From positions 1-49,677 of the forward strand of contig JBBITL010000030.1 in the NCBI GenBank assembly GCA_037440765.1: a stretch of 49,677 nucleotides of DNA. Reading direction: 5' to 3'. The notes under the pieces are model-generated. The model ran no database searches. It was not told the DNA's origin and saw only the letters and a list, made by a program, of their open reading frames with translations. Of this stretch, positions 33,603 to 44,511 are shown piece after piece. Position 1 is the stretch's first letter. Every line of letters begins with the position of its first letter. The translations under genes and the position numbers were made by a program. Origin of the DNA: DTKY01 sp037440765 (GTDB lineage: Bacteria; Acidobacteriota; Terriglobia; Bryobacterales; Bryobacteraceae).

Positions 33603-34775
33603 GTGCGGAGGTTGTGTGCGGCGCTCCTGTTGTTTATCGCGTTGGAATCCGGCGCTGAGACCATCGCCGTCCTGCCCCTCTTCAACCTGACCGAAGACGC
33701 CAGTCTTGATTGGATCGGGGAGGGCGTGGCCGAAACGGTGCGCGGCGCGCTGGCCGCCGAGGGCCTCCTCGTCCTGGACCGCAGGAGCCGGGAACAGGCC
33801 TACCGGCGCCTGTCGCTGCGGCCGGCCGCGGTGCTCACCCGGGCCTCGGTGGTAAGACTCGCCGGGGAACTGGAGGCGCGCCGCGTGGTGTACGGCTCGT
33901 TTAAGGTCTCCACTCCTCCCGGAGCCGGCAGTTCGATCCGGCTGACCCTTCGCGTGCTGGACCTTGAGAAGCTGTCCCTGGGCGCCGAGGAATCCGCCTC
34001 GGCGCTGCTCGAGGACCTGACCGACGCCCAGACCCGCCTCGCCTGGCAGGCCATACGCCTGCTGGCGCCGCCGGATGCGGTCCCCCCGGCTGAGGAGTTC
34101 GTGCGCCGCCATGGAAGGGTCCGGCTGGATGCCCTGGAGAGCTACAGCCGCGGCCTGATGGCGGCCTCGCCGGAGCAGAAGCACCGTCTCCTCACGCAGG
34201 CCGCCCGGCTGGACGCAGGGTTCTACCAGCCCTGCCTGGAGCTGGGCCGGATGCTGGCCGCCGGCAACGACTACAAGGCTGCCGCCGGCTGGTTCGAGCG
34301 GGTGCCTCCAGCCAGCCCGGACTACCCTGAGGCCCAGTTTTACCTGGCCCTGTGCCGGTACCATCTCGGGCAGTACGACCGGGCGATCGCCTCCCTCCGC
34401 GCCGTGGCCGTTTTGGCTCCCTTGAGCGCAGTCTGGAACAACCTGGGCGCGGCGCAGTCCCGCCAGAACCTCCCGGATGCCGTGGAGAGCTTCCGCAGGG
34501 CCAGCGAACTGGACCAGCGCGACGCCTCCTACCACTTCAATCTAGGCTACGCGCTCTGGAAGCTCGGCCGGTTCGATGCCGCCGCGGAGGCGTTCCGTGC
34601 CAGCCTGGACCTGTCTCCAGGGGATCCGGAGGCAATTCTCATGCTCGGCCGCTCCCTGAAGGGCACCCCCGTGCGGGAAACCCAGCAGAGGGTCACGGGA
34701 CTGGAGCGCATCAAGTCGGGGCTCGACGAAGCCGCCTTCCGCGAACTGCGGGCGGCCGCCGCGCGCCGCAAGTGA
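33603..34775 (+). CDS. Exported TolB-like/TPR protein
   Basis: The 390-residue protein has a short signal peptide (LCAALLLFIALESGAE), then a TolB-like domain (AVLPLFNLTEDASLDWIGEGVAE, to about residue 150). TPR repeats follow in the second half (AQFYLALCRYHLGQYDRAI, AVWNNLGAAQSRQNLPDAV, YHFNLGYALWKLGRFDAA). It shares domain order with the lipoprotein at 3270-4955 and is probably a paralogue. The GTG start directly abuts the miaA stop with no clear ribosome site, so coupling to miaA is likely. Function unknown. Confidence 0.78.
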   Translation: MRRLCAALLLFIALESGAETIAVLPLFNLTEDASLDWIGEGVAETVRGALAAEGLLVLDRRSREQAYRRLSLRPAAVLTRASVVRLAGELEARRVVYGSFKVSTPPGAGSSIRLTLRVLDLEKLSLGAEESASALLEDLTDAQTRLAWQAIRLLAPPDAVPPAEEFVRRHGRVRLDALESYSRGLMAASPEQKHRLLTQAARLDAGFYQPCLELGRMLAAGNDYKAAAGWFERVPPASPDYPEAQFYLALCRYHLGQYDRAIASLRAVAVLAPLSAVWNNLGAAQSRQNLPDAVESFRRASELDQRDASYHFNLGYALWKLGRFDAAAEAFRASLDLSPGDPEAILMLGRSLKGTPVRETQQRVTGLERIKSGLDEAAFRELRAAAARRK

Positions 34776-34849
34776 GGCGCTCTGGCCGGAGCCGGCCTGG
34801 ACTTTCACTGTCGCCTGCAAGCAGGGAACTGCATCCGGTGTTTTAGGGT

Positions 34850-34855
34850 TACAAT
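34850..34855 (+). promoter_or_regulatory. Possible -10 element of ftsH
   Basis: TACAAT within an AT-richer patch lies about 33 bases before the ftsH ATG. No convincing -35 is present at 16-18 bases. It is a weak call based on the -10 and position only. Confidence 0.35.
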
Positions 34856-34887
34856 GAAGTCGGGACCCTCCTGGAAGTGGAGGCTAG

Positions 34888-36801
<1,914 letters not shown>

Positions 36802-37031
36802 TCTCACGAGTCAGAAGGTCGCTGAACAAACGCGCCCGCTTGCTGACGCGCGCGATTCTGTGCTTTCGAGGTGTTGCACAGAACCGCGGCCGTGAGCGAG
36901 TTCCCATGGCCCCGCGGGCCGCCCATAGCGACGAAGACGCAAGCCCCGCACGGAAGCCCGACCGTAAGGGAGGGGCCCACGTCCTGCACAATAGGCGCGT
37001 CTTCAACGGTGCGGGCTTGCAGGCCTGCTGA

Positions 37032-40000
37032 TTATGGCTCGGGACACCAGCCGGCGCCGGCGACTTCGCGGACTCTGGCTCCGGCCGGGCCGCCGGCCTC
37101 CGGGTTGACCCACCTTCTGGCGCCGGAAGGCCGCTTGCGCGGCGGGGCGCCGTCTGCCAGGGCCCGGCTGAGAATCCGCGGAAGCAGTTCCTCGGCCGGG
37201 CAAGGCCTGCCGAGCAGGTAACCCTGGGCCAGATCGCAGCCGGTCTTCTCGACAACGCGAAGCTGGCGAAGCGTCTCCACCCCTTCCGCCGTTGTCCGCA
37301 TGCCCAGGCTTCTGGCCAGCGAGACGATCGACTCGACCAGAAGCGGAGTCCGGGGCAGCGTGCTCAGCTCGTTCACGAAGGAGCGGTCTATCTTGAGGCT
37401 GTCGATCGGCAGCCGCTGAAGGTACCCGAGCGAGGAGTACCCCACGCCAAAGTCGTCGACGCACATTCTCACGCCGAGTCCTTTCAGCCTGGCCATCCTG
37501 GAAGCTGATTCGCCTGCCGCGTCCATCAGGATGCTCTCGGTCAGCTCCAACTCCAGCTGGCTCGGGTCGATGCCGGCCTGCCGGATGGCCTCGGCCACTA
37601 CATCCACAAAGTCGGGGTGCGCGAACTGGACCGACGAGACGTTCACGGCGATGCGCACCGGCCCGCAGCCGGCCCTCTCGAAAGCCCGCGCCTGCCGGCA
37701 CGCTTCATGGATCGCATACCCGCCGATCGGGATCACCAGTCCAACTTCCTCGGCGATCGGAATGAAGTCGGAGGGGAGGACCACGCCCGCCCGCGGGTTG
37801 CGCCACCGCGCCAGCGCCTCCAGCCCGGCCAGGGCGCCCGTCCGCAGATCGACCAGTGGCTGGTAATGTAGCGTGATCTCTCCGCGCTCCACGGCGCCCG
37901 CCAGTTCGGTCTCCAGCTCGAGCCGCTGGCGGTCCGTCTCCCCCAGTTCCGCGCTGTAGCAGCGGAGGTTGTTGCGGCCGCCCTTCTTCGCCCGGTACAT
38001 GGCGATGTCAGCCCGCCGGATGAGCGTGGACAGGTCCGCGCCGTCACGGGGAAAAACGCTCATGCCGATGCTCACGCCGACGCTCACCTGGCGCCCGGCC
38101 GCGGAGAAGGGCTGCCGGATCGCCGCGAGCAGCTTTGCCGCGACGTACTCGGCGTCGCCCTGCCCGTGGATGTCCAGCAGACCTATCACGAACTCGTCCC
38201 CGCCCCAGCGCGCCACTACATCGGTCTCGCGCAGGCTCACGGCCAGGCGTCCGGCAAGCTGCCGGATGACGTCATCGCCGGCGGCGTGACCGAGCGTGTC
38301 GTTAACCACCTTGAAGCGGTCCAGGTCCAGAGAGAGGATGCCGAGCAGCCGCTTGTGCCGGCCGGCCTGCGCGAGGGCGTGTTTCAGCCTCTCCGCGAAG
38401 CTCTGGCGGTTCAGCAGGCCGGTCAGCACGTCGTGGCGGGCCCGGTAGGCCAACTGGCTGTTCAGCTCGCTCTGCTCTATGCAGACGGATGCCAGCCGGC
38501 TGGCCAGTCGAAGCAGGTCCAACTGCGCCGGCTGCGGCTCGATCACCTCCGGCGTGTACAGCGCGATCATGCCTGCCACGCGCCCTTCGCTGCAGAAGAT
38601 CGGGCTGGACAGTGCCGCGCGGAGACCGTGCTCCACCGCGGCCTGCCGCACGCCCTCCCAGCCCGGCCGCGAGGCGATGTCGGACACTGCGATGTGCCGG
38701 CCCTCGAAGAAGGCGCCGGCTTGCGCGCCGGCCGCGCCTTCAATCGACAGCTTGTGCAGGGACTGGCGAAACGCGGCCGGCAGCCGCGGGGCGGCCACCG
38801 GAACCAGCTGCTCGCCCTTCCGCAGCAACACCGCGCAGCGTGATCCGGCCACTTGGTGTTCCAGCAGGCTGGTCACGTGGGAGAGAACCATCTCCAGGGG
38901 CTGGCCCCGGGCGATTGATTCGATAACTTGAAGCTGGTCGCGGGAGAGCAACTCCGCCAGTTCGTCCTGTGTCGCGTCCCGGACGGTCACCAGGTACCCG
39001 CCGCTGCCTCCCGCCCCCAGGTGCCTGAACTTGAGCTCCGCGGAAAACACAGTGCCGTCCTTCCTCGCCATCCTGGCCTTGACGGTGGCGTCATCCAGGT
39101 TCCACTCCTGATGGGAGGCGAAGTAAGCCTCCAGCCGGATCTCGGGGGAGTCTTCCGCCGGGTGCTGTAGCGCCGGGAGCGCTGTTCCCGCCAGCTCCTC
39201 CCGGCTGAAACCCAGCAGCTTCTCGGCCAGCCTGTTGATGTCCGTGATGACCCCGTTCGGGTCGGCGAGAACCACGGCGTCTGGGACGCTCTCGAGAACT
39301 TCGGCGTACAGCTTCTCCAGTTCCTGAATGCTGCTCTCGCGGCTGACGGGCTCCTGGGCGTCCTCGACCAGCAGGATCAGCACCCCGTTGTCGCCATCCC
39401 CGGGGATGACGCGCGCAAGGTGCGAGCGGAAGTCTCGGCCATCCCCCTCGCTGTGAACTGTCGCCGGGGAGTCCTCCGGCTGCACGCCGTGCGCCGCCGC
39501 CAGGGCCGGGAGAACCTCTGCCAGCGGCAGGCCCAGAATTGAGTCCCGCTCACTGCCAACCAGCCGGCAGAGCGACTCGTTCACCGCTAAGATCCGGTGG
39601 TCTCCCGTGAGAACCGCCACGCCGGGCGTGAGCAGATCGAGCAGCTTCATCATCGCGCGATACTGCCCTCGCAGGACCCGGACCAGCATGCCGAATGTCT
39701 GCGCCAGGCCCCCTGCCGTCTCCGGCCCCGCCTGCGCCCCTTCGCCCGCTGTTGCGGCTTCGCCGTCCAGCAGTTGCCCCCGTCGCACCTGCTCCACCAC
39801 TCCTTCGAGCATGCTCGCCATCCCCTGCGATCTCCACTTCGACTCGATCGATGCCGACAACGACACCATCACCATGAGCAGGCAGGCCACTATCGCCGCG
39901 TAGGCTGGCAGCCTGTGCGCCGACCACAGGCTGTCCGCCAGGCTGGCTGCCAGCCGCAGCCAGTCAGAGGCCAGGCGCCGGGTCTTCTCCGCGATCCGTT

Positions 40001-40391
40001 CACGCTGCGCCGCCGCCGGGGGGATCTTCCCGCTTTCACCCAGCACTGCTTCCAGGTTGCGCCAGGACGCCGTGACGTCTGTCATCGCCGCCGAACCCTC
40101 CGGAACCAGCAGCCGCCCGGTCGATCCGGTGAGCCGGCGCTCGAGGGTGTGCGATGAGTTCCGGATCTCGGCCAGCGGGACGGCCGGCTCCTTAGCCTCC
40201 TGGTCTGGCCGGTCCGGTTCGCCCGCGAGGATCAGGCCGAGTTCCTGAGAAGCCAGAAGGCCGCGATTGGCAAGGCGCTGATACGCGCCGACTTGAGCCG
40301 CGGCCAGCCATGTCACGAGCAGCCCGACGGTGGTCAGGCCGGCCGTGGCGACCAGCAACCGGTGTATCATCTGCCATCGCAGGAACTTCAT
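37032..40391 (-). CDS. Membrane PAS-PAS-GAF-GGDEF-EAL protein (c-di-GMP turnover)
   Basis: This 1119-residue protein makes and/or breaks cyclic di-GMP. It has two membrane segments (about 9-31 and 163-181) framing a periplasmic helical sensor. PAS domains follow at about 243-345 and 357-475, then a GAF domain (about 486-640), a GGDEF domain (650-815) and an EAL domain (825-1075). The cyclase motif GGDEF (730-734) is intact, and the inhibitory RxxD site (RETD) sits five residues before it. The phosphodiesterase motif EAL (858-860) and the downstream DDFGVGYSS are also present, so both activities are possible. The final 45 residues are Pro/Arg-rich. A PilZ protein is encoded 53 bases upstream on the same strand and is the likely receptor. 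Confidence 0.93.
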   Translation of the reverse strand: MKFLRWQMIHRLLVATAGLTTVGLLVTWLAAAQVGAYQRLANRGLLASQELGLILAGEPDRPDQEAKEPAVPLAEIRNSSHTLERRLTGSTGRLLVPEGSAAMTDVTASWRNLEAVLGESGKIPPAAAQRERIAEKTRRLASDWLRLAASLADSLWSAHRLPAYAAIVACLLMVMVSLSASIESKWRSQGMASMLEGVVEQVRRGQLLDGEAATAGEGAQAGPETAGGLAQTFGMLVRVLRGQYRAMMKLLDLLTPGVAVLTGDHRILAVNESLCRLVGSERDSILGLPLAEVLPALAAAHGVQPEDSPATVHSEGDGRDFRSHLARVIPGDGDNGVLILLVEDAQEPVSRESSIQELEKLYAEVLESVPDAVVLADPNGVITDINRLAEKLLGFSREELAGTALPALQHPAEDSPEIRLEAYFASHQEWNLDDATVKARMARKDGTVFSAELKFRHLGAGGSGGYLVTVRDATQDELAELLSRDQLQVIESIARGQPLEMVLSHVTSLLEHQVAGSRCAVLLRKGEQLVPVAAPRLPAAFRQSLHKLSIEGAAGAQAGAFFEGRHIAVSDIASRPGWEGVRQAAVEHGLRAALSSPIFCSEGRVAGMIALYTPEVIEPQPAQLDLLRLASRLASVCIEQSELNSQLAYRARHDVLTGLLNRQSFAERLKHALAQAGRHKRLLGILSLDLDRFKVVNDTLGHAAGDDVIRQLAGRLAVSLRETDVVARWGGDEFVIGLLDIHGQGDAEYVAAKLLAAIRQPFSAAGRQVSVGVSIGMSVFPRDGADLSTLIRRADIAMYRAKKGGRNNLRCYSAELGETDRQRLELETELAGAVERGEITLHYQPLVDLRTGALAGLEALARWRNPRAGVVLPSDFIPIAEEVGLVIPIGGYAIHEACRQARAFERAGCGPVRIAVNVSSVQFAHPDFVDVVAEAIRQAGIDPSQLELELTESILMDAAGESASRMARLKGLGVRMCVDDFGVGYSSLGYLQRLPIDSLKIDRSFVNELSTLPRTPLLVESIVSLARSLGMRTTAEGVETLRQLRVVEKTGCDLAQGYLLGRPCPAEELLPRILSRALADGAPPRKRPSGARRWVNPEAGGPAGARVREVAGAGWCPEP

Positions 40392-40444
40392 GAGCGCTCC
40401 AGAGAACCCGCCTGACGCGCGCCTTCAGCCGGGGGGGACAGAGG

Positions 40445-41581
40445 CTAGCTTGCGTGGACCTCGAGCCGACGTGTCGCCTTCAAACCAGCGGTGTACCACT
40501 CCCCGCGCCGCTTGCAGTGCGCCACTTCGCCCACGAACAGGGCGCCGTCAATTTCCAACTGGAGCCGGCTGCCCACCGGCACCGCGGCTGACAGCCTCAG
40601 GCCCAGGCCAGTCTCAGAGGCGTCGACGATGTGCCCGGGGATGGATGTTTCGGTCTCCCCGATCATGGCCACTCTGATCTCCTTTTCGACGCCCCGCCGG
40701 CGCTCCGCTCTGCCGTCGAGTCCGCGCAGGGATGCCGCCACTGTGTCTATGAGGCTTCCCGTACGTGAGTTATCGGCCTCCAACTGGTCGATGACCAGCG
40801 CCTGCTCGTTCTGCCTCTCTTCAAGCGACGTTTGCGCCAGCCGCAGCCCTTCGCATTGTGAACTCAGCGTGCACGTCGCCTCGGATTGCGTTCGAAGGCT
40901 TTGCTCAAGGCGATCGATGGCTTCGTTCAGCCCCGAGAGGCGCGATTCCAGGGACTCGATCGCGATCTTCAGGTTCCTCGCCTGTTCCTTAGCCTCGCTT
41001 TGAAACTCCCCCATCTGGTCCTGCGTGGTCTTCAGGCCGGACTCGCTCTGGCGCCACCGGTCCTCCAGCGAGGAAACTGCGCCGCGAACCTCCGACTCCC
41101 GCTGCGAGCCGGCCGCAAGCTCCGCGCGCACGCCCGCCAGGTCGATGCTCAGGCCGTGCAGCTCGCCGGAGACCCGGTCGATGGCCTCGCCAGCCGCCGC
41201 CAGTTTCCGGTCACGCTCCGCCTCGCGTTCGCGCGCCGGAACAGGGTCTTGAGTCAGCCTCCACAGGGCCTCGGCTATGCGCCTGGTGCCTTCCTCCAGG
41301 CTGACACTCTCCACCACTTGCGGCCGCGCGGCATCCTCCACTGCGCCTTCCCGGCCGGGGGACAGGGTATCGCAGTCGGAACAGGCGGGCGCCTCGATCC
41401 ACGGCTCCCAAGGCTCGCCGGCTTGCTCTGCGCCGCGCTTCTGGCCCGCCTCCTTGTTCAGTGGTGCCAGCAGCGGCTCGGGTGCCAGGTTCAGGTCCTC
41501 GCTCAACAGCCTCGCCACGCGTTCCACGTACCGTGGCCCGCCCTCGGTTCCGTTGGCCGCCTTGGTATTGATCCCAAACAT
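40445..41581 (-). CDS. Coiled-coil protein with C-terminal PilZ domain
   Basis: The 378-residue protein has a variable N-terminal region (to about 110) and a long coiled coil (about 120-275, with heptad runs such as SLESRLSGLNEAIDRLEQSL). A PilZ domain begins at about 290. The PilZ c-di-GMP contacts appear to be present: an Arg-rich start (ERRRGVEKEIR) and DASETG, matching D/N-x-S-x-x-G. PilZ proteins are c-di-GMP receptors, and the coiled coil suggests that ligand state is passed to a partner or oligomer. AGGAGG lies 9 bases before the ATG. The GGDEF-EAL gene follows on the same strand. Confidence 0.85.
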   Translation of the reverse strand: MFGINTKAANGTEGGPRYVERVARLLSEDLNLAPEPLLAPLNKEAGQKRGAEQAGEPWEPWIEAPACSDCDTLSPGREGAVEDAARPQVVESVSLEEGTRRIAEALWRLTQDPVPAREREAERDRKLAAAGEAIDRVSGELHGLSIDLAGVRAELAAGSQRESEVRGAVSSLEDRWRQSESGLKTTQDQMGEFQSEAKEQARNLKIAIESLESRLSGLNEAIDRLEQSLRTQSEATCTLSSQCEGLRLAQTSLEERQNEQALVIDQLEADNSRTGSLIDTVAASLRGLDGRAERRRGVEKEIRVAMIGETETSIPGHIVDASETGLGLRLSAAVPVGSRLQLEIDGALFVGEVAHCKRRGEWYTAGLKATRRLEVHAS

Positions 41582-41963
41582 TTCCGGTGCCTCCTCGGGT
41601 TGTCAGGTGTTTCTCGGCATCTCCGAGCCTAACCATGCTGACCGGACCCACAAATAGTACTGGTGGATCGTTGTTGGGGCATACAGTACCGGAACCAAAG
41701 TCCCCGCGTGCGCACCCGCTCCGGCGGTGTCACCCCGCTGCGCTGCAACTGTTTCGCGGTGGGCTGAAGGTAGTTGAGGAAACCTGCGGTGCTATGCGCC
41801 GCTGTGCCCTGACGCTTTTCAGGCGGCAACGTCAAGTGAGGCCTTCGATTATGCCGCTCCCTGAAGGTGAGCTGCGGGTGCGGCGCGAACTCCCCGCCGG
41901 CCACCTCGGCGCGTCCCGCTTGCACGGTGCCAGCCGGTATACTGAGGGCATCCTTGCACCTGC
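41582..41963. other. Intergenic region between divergent PilZ and MFS genes
   Basis: This 382-base gap holds the ribosome site of the PilZ gene at its left end (AGGAGG, minus strand, 41591-41596). A TATACT box (41938-41943, plus strand) could be the -10 of the MFS-queC-queE operon, leaving a leader of under 20 bases. No -35, riboswitch (including preQ1 type), tRNA or recognisable gene remnant was seen in the rest. Confidence 0.5.
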
Positions 41964-43157
41964 ATGCGCTCCCTTGTGAGTCCGGTTTCAGTGGAGCCGC
42001 CGCCCGCCCCGGCCGGGCGCCGGCGCGTCTCGCTCCCCTTTTTCCTGCTCTGCGCCGGGCATTTCTCGGTTGATCTGTACACGGGGGCTCTGGGGGCGCT
42101 CCAGCCGCTGCTGGTCCAGCGTTTTCATATCAACCTCACCCAGGTGGGCATCCTTGCCGGGCTGTTTGTCTTTTCCTCCTCCGTGTTGCAGCCCGCCTAT
42201 GGCTACCTTTCCGACCGCATCCACACGCGCCTGTTCATCGTGCTCGGGCCCGCCGTCGCCGGTCTGTTCATCTCTTCGCTGGGGCTGGCGCCCTCCTACG
42301 CGTGGCTGCTGCTTCTGGTCCTCGTAGGAGGCGCCGGCATTGCGGCCTTTCATCCACAGGCTTCGTCCAGGGCCTTGCTGGGAGTGGAGACGGGGCGCGC
42401 CAGGGCCATGGCGATCTTTGTCAGTTCCGGAACGCTGGGAAACGCCATCGGGCCGGCCTTCTTTTCGGCCGTTTCGGGTGCGCTGGGATTCTCCCGGACG
42501 TACTGGGCGGCGTTACCCGGGGTCCTGGCCGGATTGCTGCTGTTCCACGTCCTGCCCGCGGCGCCGCCGGCGCACTCCCACGCCCAGCGCAGCTTCGACT
42601 GGAGGCCTCTCGCCGCCGCCTGGAAACCGCTGGCGCTGCTATATGCGCTGGTCTTCCTGCGCTCCGTAGTCCAGATCGTCTTTGCGCAGTTCCTGCCCCT
42701 GTACCTGCACCTGTCGCGCGGCCGGCCCCTGCTGGAGTCGAACCTCATAATGTCGGCATACCTGGCGGCCGGCGCGCTCGGCGGCTTCGTCGGGGGCCAC
42801 GCTGCGGACCGCTTCGGGGGGAGGGCCGTCATCCGGTTCTCCATGATTGCCGCGGTGCCCCTCCTGGTCCTGTTCTTCTTCGCGGATGGCTTCTGGCCGG
42901 TGGCCGGGCTGATCGTGGGAGGCTTCATCCTGCTGTTCACCATCCCCGTCAACGTCGTCATGGCCCAGGACCTCGCCCCCTCCCGGGCCGGAACCGTCTC
43001 GGCCCTGATGATGGGATTTGCGTGGGGCATGGCCGGGGTGGTATTCATTCCTCTGGCCGGGTACGCGGCGGATCATCTGTCGCTCCACCGGGTACTCATG
43101 ACTCTGACCGTATTTCCGTTGATCGGGTTTTTCCTGGCGTTGAAGCTGCCGCGATGA
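41964..43157 (+). CDS. MFS transporter, fosmidomycin-resistance (Fsr)-like
   Basis: A 397-residue major facilitator protein with about 12 hydrophobic segments in two halves separated by a polar loop near residue 205 (AHSHAQRSFDW). The GYLSDRIHTR loop is the MFS signature between helices 2 and 3, and GGAGIAAFHPQASSRAL is typical of the Fsr branch. Substrate is unknown. The N-terminus before about residue 20 is Pro/Arg-rich and the exact start is uncertain, with in-frame GTG codons just downstream. Its stop overlaps the queC start (ATGA), an unusual coupling of a transporter with deazaguanine synthesis. Confidence 0.82.
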   Translation: MRSLVSPVSVEPPPAPAGRRRVSLPFFLLCAGHFSVDLYTGALGALQPLLVQRFHINLTQVGILAGLFVFSSSVLQPAYGYLSDRIHTRLFIVLGPAVAGLFISSLGLAPSYAWLLLLVLVGGAGIAAFHPQASSRALLGVETGRARAMAIFVSSGTLGNAIGPAFFSAVSGALGFSRTYWAALPGVLAGLLLFHVLPAAPPAHSHAQRSFDWRPLAAAWKPLALLYALVFLRSVVQIVFAQFLPLYLHLSRGRPLLESNLIMSAYLAAGALGGFVGGHAADRFGGRAVIRFSMIAAVPLLVLFFFADGFWPVAGLIVGGFILLFTIPVNVVMAQDLAPSRAGTVSALMMGFAWGMAGVVFIPLAGYAADHLSLHRVLMTLTVFPLIGFFLALKLPR

Positions 43158-43834
43158 AGCCGCGCCCCAGGGCCGTGTGCCTGCTGAGCGGCGGACTGGA
43201 TTCCGCCGCTTGCCTGGCCTACGCCCGGAAGGAAGGCTACGGCTGCTACGCAATATCGTTCGATTACGGCCAGCGGCACCGCGTCGAACTGGAGGCTGCG
43301 GCGCGCGTGGCGGAGGCCCTTGGCGCGGCCGAGCACCGCGTGGTGCGGCTCGACGCCGCCGTTTTCCGCGGCTCCGCGCTCACAGGTGCGGCGCCTGTGC
43401 CCAAGGGCCGCGGCCCGGACCAGATGGGGCGGGGAATCCCGGTCACCTACGTGCCGGCGCGCAACACCGTCTTTCTCTCTCTTGCCCTGGCCTGGGCCGA
43501 GACCCTGGGCGCGAGCGACATCTTCATCGGCGTGAACGCCATAGACTACTCCGGCTACCCCGACTGCCGTCCCGAGTACATCTCGGCCTTCGAAAGGATG
43601 GCGAACCTGGCCACCAGGGCCGCCGTCGAGGGCAACCAGCGCCTCCGCATCCACACTCCTCTCATCCGTCTCGCCAAGGCTGACATTGTGCGGCTGGCGG
43701 CGTCCCTGGGCGTGCCTTTCGGTCTCACCCATAGTTGCTACGATCCGGCGGCCGGAGGGAGTCCCTGCGGAGCCTGCGACTCCTGCCAGTTGCGCCGGAA
43801 GGGATTCCAGGAGGCGGGAATTGAGGATCGCTGA
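43154..43834 (+). CDS. queC: 7-cyano-7-deazaguanine (preQ0) synthase
   Basis: It uses ATP and ammonia to turn 7-carboxy-7-deazaguanine into preQ0, the queuosine precursor. The 226-residue protein has the PP-loop SGGLDS near the start, FDYGQRHRVELE, PVTYVPARNTVFLSLALAWAE (given in two parts: VTYVPARN and NTVFLSLAL) and INAIDYSGYPDCRP-type motifs (GVNAIDYSGYPDC). The zinc site is Cys in HSCYDP followed by CGACDSC. The ATG overlaps the upstream stop (ATGA), and the 3' end overlaps queE by 14 bases. QueD and the later queuosine genes are not in the window. Confidence 0.96.
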   Translation: MKPRPRAVCLLSGGLDSAACLAYARKEGYGCYAISFDYGQRHRVELEAAARVAEALGAAEHRVVRLDAAVFRGSALTGAAPVPKGRGPDQMGRGIPVTYVPARNTVFLSLALAWAETLGASDIFIGVNAIDYSGYPDCRPEYISAFERMANLATRAAVEGNQRLRIHTPLIRLAKADIVRLAASLGVPFGLTHSCYDPAAGGSPCGACDSCQLRRKGFQEAGIEDR

Positions 43835-44504
43835 GATCTTCCATTCGATCCAAGGTGAGGGGTTTCTGGTGGGGACCCCCAGCACTTTCATCCGCACCAG
43901 CGGCTGCAACCTGCGCTGCGTCTGGTGCGACACGCCCTACACGTCCTGGGAGCCGGAGGGTGAGGATGTGCCGCTGGAGGAGATCCTGGCGCGCGTGGCC
44001 CGCTATAGGGGGCATTACACCGTCGTCACCGGGGGAGAACCCATGATCGCTCCCCAGATCGTTCCCCTTACCGGGGCGCTCCGCCAGATGGGCCAGCACG
44101 TCACCATTGAGACCGCCGGCACTGCCTTCGAGCCCGTGGATTGCCACCTCATGAGCATCAGCCCCAAGCTCTCCAACTCGACTCCCGTGGAGCGGGACGG
44201 AGGCCGCTGGGCCGCGTCCCACGACCGCCTGCGCATCCGGCCCGCTGTGCTGAAACGCCTGATGGCGGTGTGCGAATACCAGCTCAAGTTCGTCGTAGAG
44301 CAGGAGGACGATCTGGGGGAGATTAGGGACCTGGTGGGCCAGCTCCGCGCCAATCCGCAGCGCGTGGTCCTGATGGCCGAGGGCACCGACGCCGATGTCC
44401 TGCGCGAGCGCGCCCTGTGGCTGGTCGAGATGTGCAAGCAGCACGGCTACCGGTTCAGCCCTCGCCTCCACGTCGAGCTTTACGGCCACCGCCGCGGGGT
44501 ATAG
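43821..44504 (+). CDS. queE: 7-carboxy-7-deazaguanine synthase (radical SAM)
   Basis: This 227-residue radical SAM enzyme rearranges 6-carboxytetrahydropterin to carboxydeazaguanine, the step before QueC. The family start EIFHSIQGEGFLVG and the cluster motif CNLRCVWCDTPYT are both intact, and TGGEPM is the SAM-binding GGE motif. The start is TTG at 43821, fixed by AGGAGG at 43809-43814 six bases before it and by where homology begins. No ATG is available nearby, and the frame upstream is queC in another phase. The 14-base overlap with queC shows one operon. Confidence 0.94.
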   Translation: MRIAEIFHSIQGEGFLVGTPSTFIRTSGCNLRCVWCDTPYTSWEPEGEDVPLEEILARVARYRGHYTVVTGGEPMIAPQIVPLTGALRQMGQHVTIETAGTAFEPVDCHLMSISPKLSNSTPVERDGGRWAASHDRLRIRPAVLKRLMAVCEYQLKFVVEQEDDLGEIRDLVGQLRANPQRVVLMAEGTDADVLRERALWLVEMCKQHGYRFSPRLHVELYGHRRGV

Positions 44505-44511
44505 GCCCGCT

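Noticed and set aside
36840..37010. Possible c-di-GMP-I riboswitch, suggested by GACGCAAGCCCC
   Set aside because: Only this short piece resembles the consensus. The other core block is missing and no gene follows on that strand.
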